From contig JAKSYS010000036.1 in assembly GCA_022925895.1 (NCBI GenBank), positions 1 to 64,000 of the forward strand: a DNA stretch of 64,000 nucleotides. Reading direction: 5' to 3'. Below are positions 12,031-21,139 of the stretch, in pieces; positions within the stretch are counted from its first letter, which is position 1; each line of letters begins with the position of its first letter. Below the pieces are notes generated by a model. The model saw only the letters and a program-made list of their open reading frames with translations, did not search any database and had not been told where the DNA came from. Source of the DNA: Fragilaria crotonensis (taxonomy: Eukaryota > Bacillariophyta > Fragilariophyceae > Fragilariales > Fragilariaceae). Made by a program: the position numbers and the translations under genes.

Positions 12031-14139
12031 ATGACTGGATTTGGCAAACGGTTGATCAAGTCGAAACATGAGCCTTGGGCTAGTTCATACATAGAATACG
12101 AGCGGCTGAAGACAGTACTCCAGGAATTGGGGAGAAACGACTCGGGGCAGGGTGTCCTTGTAGAGTCGTCTCGAAGTGTGCTGTCGTTGACAATGATTCA
12201 GGAACGTGCTGTTGCTAGCGGCTTTGAACTGTTGGTTGATCAAGAGATTGAAAAGATTGTCCTATTCTTTCTCCAGAAGCAAGGAGAACTCGCGCGTCGT
12301 TTCAGGGAATTGTCGCCGAAAGCGGACACTGATCCTCACAATACAGAGATTGGCAATGCCGATTTTCATACGCAAGCAGAGTATCGGAACTACCTTGAAA
12401 TCGGTGAAGAGTTGGTACTGCTCGTCAATTTTGTAGAACTTAATGTCACAGGACTTCGAAAGATTCTCAAGAAGCATGATAAGATTTTCTATGGGGCTCC
12501 AATGTCACAACGCTACTTCACACGTCGAGTTTACGGGAACGATTCACAGCTGCAACAAATCTACAACTATGAAGGTATTGCAGCTCTTGTGGGGACACTG
12601 AAACGGCGACTGGAGCGGTTCCAAGAACACACTCAGCCTCGAAAGATTGGTTACTTCACCTTCGGGTCGTCTTCACAAGTGTCGCCGACTCCGCCTATTC
12701 TACGCAAGATCGAGGATGCTCGTCGTCGTCTGAACGAATCGTCGGGCTATGCCAAAGCGATGGCCGCAAGAGCCCTGTTGTTTGAGAACGAAGACATCGA
12801 CTCACTCCTTTCGGAATTACGCCCTGGTCGCCAAATATCAAGCATTCTTAATCTTGCGAGCACCTTCCTCTACATGACCAACTATTTCATTGTAGCACCC
12901 ACGTCTGGTGCATATGCTGCTCGGTTGGGCATGTCCGAGGCACTTGCCGGTGTCATTATCGGCATGACCCCATGCGCAGCCTTGATCGCGTCCGTCTTAT
13001 ACTCGTGGTGGTCAAATCGTTCCTATCGCCACGCACTCCTCTTCGCAGCGACCTGTTCCATTGTCGGCGACGTTCTGTATGCTCTTGCCCTTCCATTGAA
13101 GTCAATTCCTCTCATTTTCCTGGGTCGACTTCTAAATGGATTCGGTGGTGCTCGCGCAATCAATCGTCGTTACATTGCCGATGCCTATCCAAAGAGTGGT
13201 CGAACGGCCGCTAGCGCAGCGTTTGTCACGGCTGGTGCCTTGGGCATGGCAGCAGGACCAGCCTTGGCGGTTGTGGCAGATCAGATAACGCCGAAGTACC
13301 CAAAAGACGGATCCATACATTGGTGGACTGTTGAGACAGCTCCAGGTTGGACCATGGTCCTCTTGTGGTCGGTATTCTTGTTTTTGGCAGTGGTATTCTT
13401 CGAGGAACCTGAAAGACACACTACAACTAGATCAGTGGAGGTGCCGCTGAAGCCATCGGAAGAGGAGCCTCTGTTTCAAAATGCAGACTCCATTCATGAC
13501 AGTATGAAACTCAAGCCATCGCCTCCGCTGTACAAGAATGTCGCAGTCATGACGTCCCTCTTGATATATCTCGTTCTCAAGTTGGTCCTCGAATGCCTTT
13601 TGAGTTCAACGGGCACAGTAACTTCCTTCTATTTTGACTGGGATGCGACACGTGTGGGAGTTTACCTTGCGGTCTTGGGCCTGCTCATGTTTCCCGCCAA
13701 CCTAATTGTTGCAATCATAAGTCGAAGCCATGAAGATCGCGCAATTGTCGTTGGCACCCAAATCATGGTATTGATGGGAACTACTGCCATCATTGGTTAC
13801 GTCCCTGATGCGGAGTACAGTGTTTGTCATTACATTTCAGCATCGGTGTGCTGTTTCCTTGGTACGAATATGCTTGAGGCGCCCATCATGTCAATACTTT
13901 CCAAGACTATCCCCCCACAGTGGGCGAAGGGTACCTTTAACTCTGGGTTGTTAGCCACGGAAGCTGGAACCTTTGGCCGAGTGCTGGGAGACGTGATCAT
14001 TTCGCTAGCCGGACTAGCTGGTATCGATCGCATTCTGGATCTGACCTTTGTTCCAATGACGGTTATCATGGTTGGCACTCTGCTTATCACATTGAAGTCG
14101 TATGCGCAGCTTGCAACCGACGACGATGAGGACGATTGA
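12031..14139 (+). CDS. SPX-MFS phosphate transporter (PHT5/VPT-like)
   Basis: Single-exon gene for about 702 residues. An N-terminal SPX domain (about 1-210) starts MTGFGKRLIKSKHEPW, keeps the YIEYERLK helix and ends with LRKILKKHDKIF, the Lys-rich helix that binds inositol pyrophosphates in this family. An MFS domain follows (about 290-690) with roughly eleven membrane helices; GRLLNGFGGARAINRRYIAD is the typical MFS loop of this subfamily. A charged linker separates the two MFS halves near 490-525. The open frame extends upstream to 11956, but 12031 was chosen because SPX domains begin at this Met. In plants such proteins load phosphate into the vacuole; vacuolar location here is inferred. 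The C-terminus is acidic (DDDEDD). No neighbour is functionally linked. The frame is intact. Confidence 0.93.
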   Translation: MTGFGKRLIKSKHEPWASSYIEYERLKTVLQELGRNDSGQGVLVESSRSVLSLTMIQERAVASGFELLVDQEIEKIVLFFLQKQGELARRFRELSPKADTDPHNTEIGNADFHTQAEYRNYLEIGEELVLLVNFVELNVTGLRKILKKHDKIFYGAPMSQRYFTRRVYGNDSQLQQIYNYEGIAALVGTLKRRLERFQEHTQPRKIGYFTFGSSSQVSPTPPILRKIEDARRRLNESSGYAKAMAARALLFENEDIDSLLSELRPGRQISSILNLASTFLYMTNYFIVAPTSGAYAARLGMSEALAGVIIGMTPCAALIASVLYSWWSNRSYRHALLFAATCSIVGDVLYALALPLKSIPLIFLGRLLNGFGGARAINRRYIADAYPKSGRTAASAAFVTAGALGMAAGPALAVVADQITPKYPKDGSIHWWTVETAPGWTMVLLWSVFLFLAVVFFEEPERHTTTRSVEVPLKPSEEEPLFQNADSIHDSMKLKPSPPLYKNVAVMTSLLIYLVLKLVLECLLSSTGTVTSFYFDWDATRVGVYLAVLGLLMFPANLIVAIISRSHEDRAIVVGTQIMVLMGTTAIIGYVPDAEYSVCHYISASVCCFLGTNMLEAPIMSILSKTIPPQWAKGTFNSGLLATEAGTFGRVLGDVIISLAGLAGIDRILDLTFVPMTVIMVGTLLITLKSYAQLATDDDEDD

Positions 14140-14801
14140 TTGACTGACAGACCCAGAGATTTGTCGATCGGGTCGACCATCCGACTCATGATTGGTCAGT
14201 CTTGAAATGAGTATGTCTGCCTTCTTTATATCGGGCAGCTTAATCTTGCTGGTGGTTGGGAGAATGTTCCTCTATGTAACGAATGGCTCCTTAAGGCATA
14301 CGTGATTAAGAGTCTTGATCTCGGTGCTCTCATTCTCGGCTCACCATTTGATACCATAAGACAGGGGACAGGGGTCGTAGGCATCTTCAGCTTAACGGCA
14401 TAGCCGTTTTCTAGTCCTGTCCAGCTTGACTTCCCGTCACTTCCCAGGTTTGCTTCTTGATGCGGGGCATATGGTCGTGCTTTAAGTATCATGTTCCTCG
14501 AATCAAGCCCGACTTATTAAAAACACTCCGAATACCCGTCCAAATCGGCTAATTTCCTCGACATGTTAACGTTTTCCACCTCCGGGTCTCCGGGATACCG
14601 CACTATCGGAAGCCCCCGTGACGAGTCCAACGTTTTCTTCATATACTGCACTCGTATGTCATACGTGTATATAGTATGTAGCACGCACAGCTGACTCACA
14701 TACTACCAGGTACCACTCTTTAAACCTTCCGCCGATCCCAGGTTCTCACAATTTATAGATCTCTCCCTGTTCGCAAAATTTCGAAACATCAAAAAGCTTC
14801 C
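14140..14801. other. Intergenic stretch, 3' region of SPX-MFS gene and promoter of next gene
   Basis: No gene seen. 14640-14710 contains TATACGTGTATATAGTATG-type AT-rich sequence about 100-150 bp upstream of the next start codon, which could serve as a core promoter; this is inference only. Confidence 0.4.
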
Positions 14802-16634
14802 ATGTTCGTGTCCCGCGTTCTTTCCACAGGGCTTCTCCTGGCTCTTCTCCATGGTGTTGGGGCTGAAGCTAGCGCCAACGAACGAAACAATATATACGAT
14901 GAAATGGCGCTGCAAGAAGAGACCGTCATCTGGGGACGGGAGATTCGAAAACTGAATTTAATGAGCATAACTCCGGCGCCGACCCCGCCTCAAGGCGGTC
15001 AATCGAAGCTCAGCGTGAGTTGAATTCGTCGTCTTCAGCTTTGCTTTCGATTATGATGGCTGTCCCGGATCTAACCCTATTCTCGCCTCGTGCAGGTTGA
15101 TGTCACTTGTACTGACGACAAGAATGGCGACAATTGTAACGCAATCGGAACTCCAGAGCCTGCATGCGGCAACGGAATTGACACTTTGATGTTTGCATAC
15201 ATTGGCAGGAATTGTGACCAAAGTGTGAATTCTCAGAGCTCTTTTGAATGTCATGACTCTGACGGAGGTCCGTTGGAAGACGACGATGCTCACATCGACT
15301 GCGCTGACCAGGATGGTGCCGAAGTTTTCAAGGGCGTCGTTGCTGTTGGTGAGCAGATCTCATTTGGAGATAAAAAGGACCTACCTGCAGAGATCTTTTG
15401 CACTGTGAAGGATAATGACGGCTCAGTGTTGCAAGAATTCAACATTCAAACTACTGATTACGATGACCTTTTCCTTTAGGACGTGTTCGGCAGCTTGCAG
15501 CTGGAAAGTTGTAATAGTTTGGAATGCTTGATCGATATTACATACGTGTACACCGTTCAGAACGACGGAAGTACTTCGCTGGAACAGATCTCGAGAGGGA
15601 AGAACTGATGATGTGACGGGTCAATTCAATGACGGAAACCTCAGCCCAGGAGAGTCTACGCCAGCGCAAGAACCCTCTGTACTTGATATTTGTGTTTACG
15701 GTTCCGTTATAACCATTGTTGAGGCCACAGGCAAGCCACCAAGTGGCAGTCCCGTGTCAAGCGACGGTACCTTCATTGTTGAGACCCAGGGATTGCCGGA
15801 ACGAGAAATCGCCGAGCCGTGCAGTAACGGAGAAGGTGCGTGCATTTTGCTGTTCTCGTGGTTTGTCATGTGCGATTCATCTCATGTTGTATTGTTTAGG
15901 TGGTAAGAAGGGTGGTAAGAAATCAAGCAGTGACGAAGAGTACAGCGGGAAGGGTAAAGGCTCGGGAGGGAAGAGAGGCGACGATGATGACGAGTATGGC
16001 GGCAAGGGTAAAGGCACGGGAGGGAAGAAAGGCGACGATGATGACGCGTATGGCGGCAAGGGTAAAGGCACGGGAGGGAAGAAAGGCGACGATGATGATG
16101 CGTATGGCGGCAAGGGTAAAGGCACGGGAGGGAAGAAAGGCGACGATGATGACGCGTATGGCCGCAAGGGTAAAGGCTCAGGAGGGAAGAAAGGCGACGA
16201 TGATGACGCGTATGGCGGCAAGGGTAAAGGCTCGGGAGGAAAGAAAGGCAACAATGATGACGCGTATGGCGGCAAGGGTAAAGGCACGTCAGGAAAGAAA
16301 GGCTCGGAAGGGAAGAAAGGCAACGATGATGACGCGTATGGCGGCAAGGGTAAAGGCACGTCAGGAAAGAAAGGCTCGGAAGGGAAGAAAGGAGACACCG
16401 ATGATGAAGTCTCCGGAAAAGGAAAGGGTGCTTTGAACGGTTACCTCTGAAGGCTCGGGTCATACGATGAGTGCCACACCGGCAAGGGAAGCGGTAAGTC
16501 AGCGTACACATGTGTTATAATGCTATGATCATGTTCAATCCTGACTTCTTCGTTTGCGGGAAATATGTCATAGGTAAAAAGGGCAGCAGTGGCAAGAAGG
16601 GAGGCAAAAAGGTGGGAAGAAAGGAGGCAAGTAA
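14802..16634 (+). pseudogene. Secreted Lys/Gly/Asp-repeat protein, broken
   Basis: Exon 1 (14802-15014) encodes a signal peptide (MFVSRVLSTGLLLALLHG). Intron 15015-15095 (GTGAGT to GTGCAG) joins in phase to a Cys-containing extracellular module (FAYIGRNCDQS, FECHDSDGGP) typical of large secreted diatom families. Intron 15836-15899 leads to a repeat tail of 54-bp units reading GGKGKGTGGKKGDDDDAY, then two 72-bp variants. A third intron (about 16495-16573) leads to a short K/G end. The gene is damaged: a TAG at 15477 stands where FLKDVFGS is expected (AAG to TAG), the frame shifts near 15605, and the tail runs out of frame near 16430 and 16610. Introns and splice sites are intact, so decay looks recent. 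A wall or matrix role is guessed from composition only. Confidence 0.65.
15944..16411 (+). repeat. Coding minisatellite, 54-bp (and 72-bp) units
   Basis: Units start at 15998, 16052, 16106, 16160, 16214 and 16268, exactly 54 bp apart, preceded by one more divergent unit; the last two are 72 bp because of an inserted SGKKGSEGKK-type segment. Copies are nearly identical, so expansion is recent. The period is a multiple of three and preserves the reading frame. Confidence 0.95.
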
Positions 16635-16739
16635 GGCAACGCTTATTGAAGTCTACTTCATTCCTCAAGTATCGCATCAACGTGTCCCACGTGCGCAATA
16701 ATTCTTTTGCCGTGATTTGAGTGTCCATTGCCTAGCGCC

Positions 16740-17333
16740 TAGCTAGTGACTAGTATAAACTTCTATACACACGACAATGTTAGTCAAAACCATTGTAGGT
16801 TTGATAATTCTATGTGCTCCCCTGACTACTCGAAACATCACAATTGTCTGTACTGACGCATGGAAACAACCTTCTGCTGGACGTCTGTTGCGCCCGATGA
16901 ATATTGAGCACTGAAAAAATCATCGAGAATTGCCTGCCAGCTGACAGGCCTCGCGAATCACGACGACAAGACGGCTTGAACTCCCATGGATAAGTAGCTC
17001 AATAAAGGTATGCAAATCACGTCGCTAGCCCCTGGCAAGCACTTGTGCACAAATCGAATATGGACGCCAAACGGGGTAAGTGCAAAAACATGGATCCGGA
17101 ACCCACGACCCCGCAATGACACGATAGAAGCGATCCGATGCCTGCGCACAGGGCTTGTGGGTAAGCCCACGAGCTGTGCGCATGCAATAGCACTTTGACC
17201 CATCATTATATTGCCATAGGAAGAAAGCGTGATTGTGCTCTTGCATGACTGTGGGCATCTTGTGCAGGGCATTAGTTATATATCTGTTCATTGACAAGCT
17301 CGACGAATTCTACCAAGAAGGTAGGACTCTTGT
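16740..17333. other. Intergenic stretch
   Basis: No gene recognised. A tRNA-like look on the minus strand around 17060-17200 was checked and does not fold as a tRNA. Confidence 0.4.
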
Positions 17334-17657
17334 ATGCCTATTGCAGTCAAGAAACTGAAACAAACGTGTCTGAACCTCAAGTTTCGACAGAACATGAAAG
17401 CGCCACTGCCCAAAGCAGTTACTAGTACGTCGAAGACTCGTAGCTCTACGCTCTATCCGCCGTTTCGATGTTTGGAAAGCCCGGTGGCACAAGTCGACCC
17501 GACAGACGAAGTAGAAGCTCTTTCCATCGGTAAAAAACGAATGCAAATCCATCGACCACCCAAACGAACCGGCGCAACAAGCCTGGACGGTCGAAGGTCA
17601 CCAAGGCGGAGGCCACACGACCATTCTGGACAACGATTGCACCTGGTAGTGTATTGA
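17334..17657 (+). CDS. Doubtful small open frame
   Basis: 107 codons, very basic (MPIAVKKLKQTCLNLKFRQ, RRSPRRRPHDHS), no recognised domain. It overlaps minus-strand open frames of similar length, and there is no independent sign of translation. It lies about 380 bp beyond the end of the trypsin-like gene. Listed only because nothing else explains 17300-17700. Confidence 0.15.
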   Translation: MPIAVKKLKQTCLNLKFRQNMKAPLPKAVTSTSKTRSSTLYPPFRCLESPVAQVDPTDEVEALSIGKKRMQIHRPPKRTGATSLDGRRSPRRRPHDHSGQRLHLVVY

Positions 17658-18036
17658 GAGCAAATACACCCAAACAAGCACAAAATGCGAAAGTTGCAAT
17701 AGTAGACGCCAATGTTCAGTTCGCCCCAATTCACTTGTCGCCAACTGAATGCATACTAGCATGAGAATGGCCTTCGTGTTTCTCATTGGAGAGTCGTACA
17801 GTGAATTTCTGGGTAAAATCCCTTTTCATGGGCATTGTGTTTGTGCAAGAAATCCACTGGGACGTATCGTCCAGGTGAAGCAAAGAACTGGTCACCACTC
17901 TTGACTTCACGCAACCTGCGCCTTGCCCCATTACTACTAGGTTGCGATAAGAAGAACCCTCGAACGACGAGAGAGCCTAGGGACATCCACTTTTATCTCC
18001 ACTGAGATAACACATCTGCTTTTCGATCCAACCTGC

Positions 18037-18807
18037 TTAACCAGAGACTTTACTGTAGCCACTGTACGAGCGATGTCTGCCACAACCAGAGCCAAAACTC
18101 ACCACTCCAACTTGAATATCCACGCTTCGATTGTGACTCTTGATGATAAGCGGCGCGCCACCGTCTCCCTCACAGCTATCTCCTCCGCTACCAGGCATCG
18201 CGACTGTACAGAGATGCAAACCGGAGCTGAGCCGCGATTGGTACTGTTGATTGCATTTGTCGAAATCTCCAGCCAAGACGCTCACTTCCCTGAGCCGCCT
18301 CGAGGGTGCAGGATTCGACTCAGAGTGGGCACCGAAGCCAAAGAGTTTCAACGATGAGTTTGGCAAAGGAACGTAGCTCAATTTATTCAATTTGACCGGC
18401 ACTATCGATGAAAGTGGCGTCTTAAGTTTCAGCACCATAATATCATTCTCAAAGCTCTCACTGTATCCAGGATGTGGAATCATCTTCGCCGCTGTTCTAC
18501 GAACGCCATCATGTGGATTGGATACATTGACGCGGACCGAGATCGAAGCACCCTTTCGATAACACTGCGCAGCAGTGAGAATGATATCGGAGCGAATAAG
18601 AGTGCCTCCGCAAATGAAACAAGACGGAACCCCATCAGGGACGCATATTTGAAGTTGGGCAAAGTAAGGATGGCGACCCGGCGATGCAACGACTTTTGCA
18701 AGTCTTCCAACAACCGAAGCATCTTCATCTCTCTCATCCCAGCGCTCTCCACTAGTTGCAGACAGGAGGAATGTGATCACAAGGCATAGGAGAATATTAT
18801 TAATCAT
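18037..18807 (-). CDS. Trypsin-like (S1) protein without catalytic His and Ser
   Basis: 256 residues: signal peptide (MINNILLCLVITFLLSATSG), then a chymotrypsin fold with VVASPGRHPYFAQLQ at the start of the domain and CFICGGTLI. The His box reads LTAAQC instead of LTAAHC. The Asp box NDIMVLKL is intact. The Ser box reads GDSCEGDGGAPL, so the Ser of the usual GDSGGP is Gly; the Asp at the base of the S1 pocket (DSC) remains. GVVSFGSGCGR is kept. The frame ends in VSG followed by TAA, but in-frame downstream codons read AGWIEKQMCYLSG, the normal C-terminal helix and Cys, to a second stop at about 17972. So the gene has two lost catalytic residues and a premature stop: either a secreted pseudoprotease or a young pseudogene. 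Confidence 0.8.
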   Translation of the reverse strand: MINNILLCLVITFLLSATSGERWDERDEDASVVGRLAKVVASPGRHPYFAQLQICVPDGVPSCFICGGTLIRSDIILTAAQCYRKGASISVRVNVSNPHDGVRRTAAKMIPHPGYSESFENDIMVLKLKTPLSSIVPVKLNKLSYVPLPNSSLKLFGFGAHSESNPAPSRRLREVSVLAGDFDKCNQQYQSRLSSGLHLCTVAMPGSGGDSCEGDGGAPLIIKSHNRSVDIQVGVVSFGSGCGRHRSYSGYSKVSG

Positions 18808-18879
18808 TGTTTCATCGCCTTGGTCAAGAAGACACTCTTCGTCGTCATAACCCGCAGGTTTTTCATTAGAAGGACTTGC

Positions 18880-20700
18880 TCAAGTACAAATTTTTCGCTC
18901 TGCCCATACTCGTTGTGTACGTAGTTGTTGTCCTACTCTCTCCTACCGTAGTAGGGTACGAGTACATAGTACTCGGAGCAAACGATGAGAATCGTAGAGC
19001 GCTGAGGTTCAATTGTACCTGGTAGGATGTAGGATGGGGGTGATTGTGTGACAGTTTGACTTCGTAATTCCTCATGCATGCGGTAAACTATTCATACGCA
19101 TGTACCCGGGTACTCAGTACTCAGTACACTGGACTCTGGATTCTGGAGTTAGACTCCATTACTCCGATACTCGGAGTACTGGTGTACCAGCTGCAGTAGT
19201 ACAAGTCCTTGCAGCCCAACCGGAAGGTCGGCCATACATGCGAGTATTAATGGCCGGGGCGCCAAGGCTCACTCGCAGAATTGCGACGTTATTAGACAAG
19301 CGAAAAATACAAGAATACACATGTAACACTGCGAACTGCATGCGGCTGATTGAGAACTCAGACTGTAATGGTTTGGCGATGTACATACGTATCGGAAGCT
19401 CGTTGTCACAAAGTGAAGGTTTAATTAAGAAAGGTGTAGTTTTCACATGTTAAACGCGGCATTATGTGGATACGTGTGTATCAGCTAATTCCGAGCTGGA
19501 GTGCTCGAAGTTCCGTTTGAGTTATATAGTAGAAAGAAGTTATTGGCGCAATTTTGTGCTTGTATTTGAATGCCACTTGGTATTCGGAGTAGCACGTGTG
19601 ACGCACTTTGGAGTTTGCGCGGTAATAAGTTGCACAGCATGTGACTATCCATGCCGTACGGCTTGAACGTCTACTTCAAATTTAAAGACAGTTGGCCGGA
19701 GGTCAGGTGAGGCTACCGGTACTTGTACCAGTACTTGTACGTGAAAGCTGGAAGTATGATTATGAGAGAGTACTTGTATGCCAGATAGGAGACTCCCTAC
19801 CTGTCATACTATTAGAGTAATGTAGCCGTTGCGCACGGTAACACACCTAGGAATGCATGGAATTCTCCATGCATACGCACATATTATTACAGTACGCCCT
19901 TTATCCTCAGTATCATATTACATTTGGCACAAGTACTTGTAGTACTGTACTGTACTTACCACATTCAAGTAAACGAATCGCAGTACTTGTATGCAACTAC
20001 GCATGTGGTGTCGTGCGGGGTCGGGCGGTCGTGTGGTCGTTCCGTGTTCTGTGCACCTTTTTTTCGAGGTGTGTGTCGAAAATCGAAAAGTGTGTATGAT
20101 ATATTCATACATGGGTCAAGTAGACTATGCATTATCATATTTATATGTACAACATTTATGCACCGTATTTACTTACTTTTCGGACGAATGTTTATGTACC
20201 AGGTTGCATACGAGTTCTGGAGTATATCACTAAGTACGCTGGAGTACCAGGTTCTGGCGTTTTCGGAGTATGCATACCAGTACCACTACGGAACTGCTTA
20301 GGATTGTAAAACGTCATTTACCGGATATCTTGTCACATTTAACCGACATCCTGGTACATAGACCTGACCCTTTCACACGAATTTCGTCGGTGGCTCACAA
20401 GAGTCAAGTTCCCACCATTTTGCCGCGCCTTTTTCGCCAATCGGTCATGTATCGCACCAGTATTCAAAAATTCGAATGCAATTTTCGCCCACTTCAAAAA
20501 CCCCTGTACGTTTGATTTACGTAGGGACATACTAAAGTGATCGTTACCTTTTTTTGAGTCCAGCGACCATCGAAAGCATGCCAGCCACGATCAGACCCAA
20601 CGCAAGAAAACCCAATCTCGCTGTTTCGCACCCCTGTGACGGACACCCGGACCAGAGTGCACTCCGCTCTCATACCATAATTTCCGATCAACAGAATTGT
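18880..20700. repeat. GTAC-rich intergenic region
   Basis: A long gene-free stretch with many GTAC and AGTACT words, densest at 18950-19200 and 19700-20300 (for example CGGTACTTGTACCAGTACTT near 19720). Open frames here up to 125 codons have unnatural composition (Tyr-, Val- and Cys-rich from the repeats) and are not believed. It separates the trypsin-like gene from the short Lys/Gly protein. Confidence 0.65.
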
Positions 20701-20729
20701 AATTACTTCTTCGTATTTCATATATCGTG

Positions 20730-21131
20730 ATGCAGAGAGGATTACTGGTATTCTGCCTTTTGGCAATGTGCTTCATGAGCATGGTTTCGGCTCAAGAGAA
20801 GAACGTTCGTGCACGTGAATTGGAAGACAAGGCACTCTTTGAGAAGGAAGAAGCATCCCTGTGGGGACGTTTGCTCGAAGCTGACGCCAGTTTGTCTGGT
20901 GCAGAGCCGAAGGGGAAAGGCGGAAAGAAGGAAGGAAAGGGTGGAAAGAAGGAAGGCAAGGGAGGAAAGAAAGAAGGCAAGGGAGGAAAGAAAGAAGGCA
21001 AGGGAGGAAAGAAAGAAGGAAAGGGCGGAAAAGGAAAGGGAGGTAAAGGAAAGGGCGGCAAAGGAAAGGGAGGTAAAGGAAAGGGTGGAAAGAAGGAGAG
21101 AGCCAGAAGTCTTCTCGTGAATGTTGTTTGA
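20730..21131 (+). CDS. Short secreted Lys/Gly-repeat protein
   Basis: About 133 residues, single exon. Signal peptide (MQRGLLVFCLLAMCFMSMVSA), a short acidic segment ending in SLWGRLLEADAS, then repeats of GKGGKKE (five to six 21-bp units, about 20915-21025) and of GKGKG (to about 21090), ending KKERARSLLVNVV. The segment around LWGR resembles the corresponding VIWGREI of the larger protein at 14802, so the two are probably paralogues, this one lacking the Cys-containing module. A Met codon three bases upstream is equally possible as start. Polycationic secreted proteins in diatoms often interact with silica or wall polymers; for this gene that is a guess. Confidence 0.65.
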   Translation: MQRGLLVFCLLAMCFMSMVSAQEKNVRARELEDKALFEKEEASLWGRLLEADASLSGAEPKGKGGKKEGKGGKKEGKGGKKEGKGGKKEGKGGKKEGKGGKGKGGKGKGGKGKGGKGKGGKKERARSLLVNVV

Positions 21132-21139
21132 AGCCCTCA

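Noticed and set aside
15882-16511. Long antisense open frames (173-209 codons) across the 54-bp repeat
   Set aside because: They are mirror readings of the Lys/Gly/Asp repeat; the plus strand has the signal peptide, introns and homologous module.
17060-17215. tRNA-like sequence on the minus strand (GGGTTCCGGATCC resembling a B box)
   Set aside because: No consistent acceptor, D or T stems could be formed.
19100-20300. Several plus-strand open frames (60-125 codons)
   Set aside because: Same reason: GTAC-repeat composition and overlap with one another in different frames.
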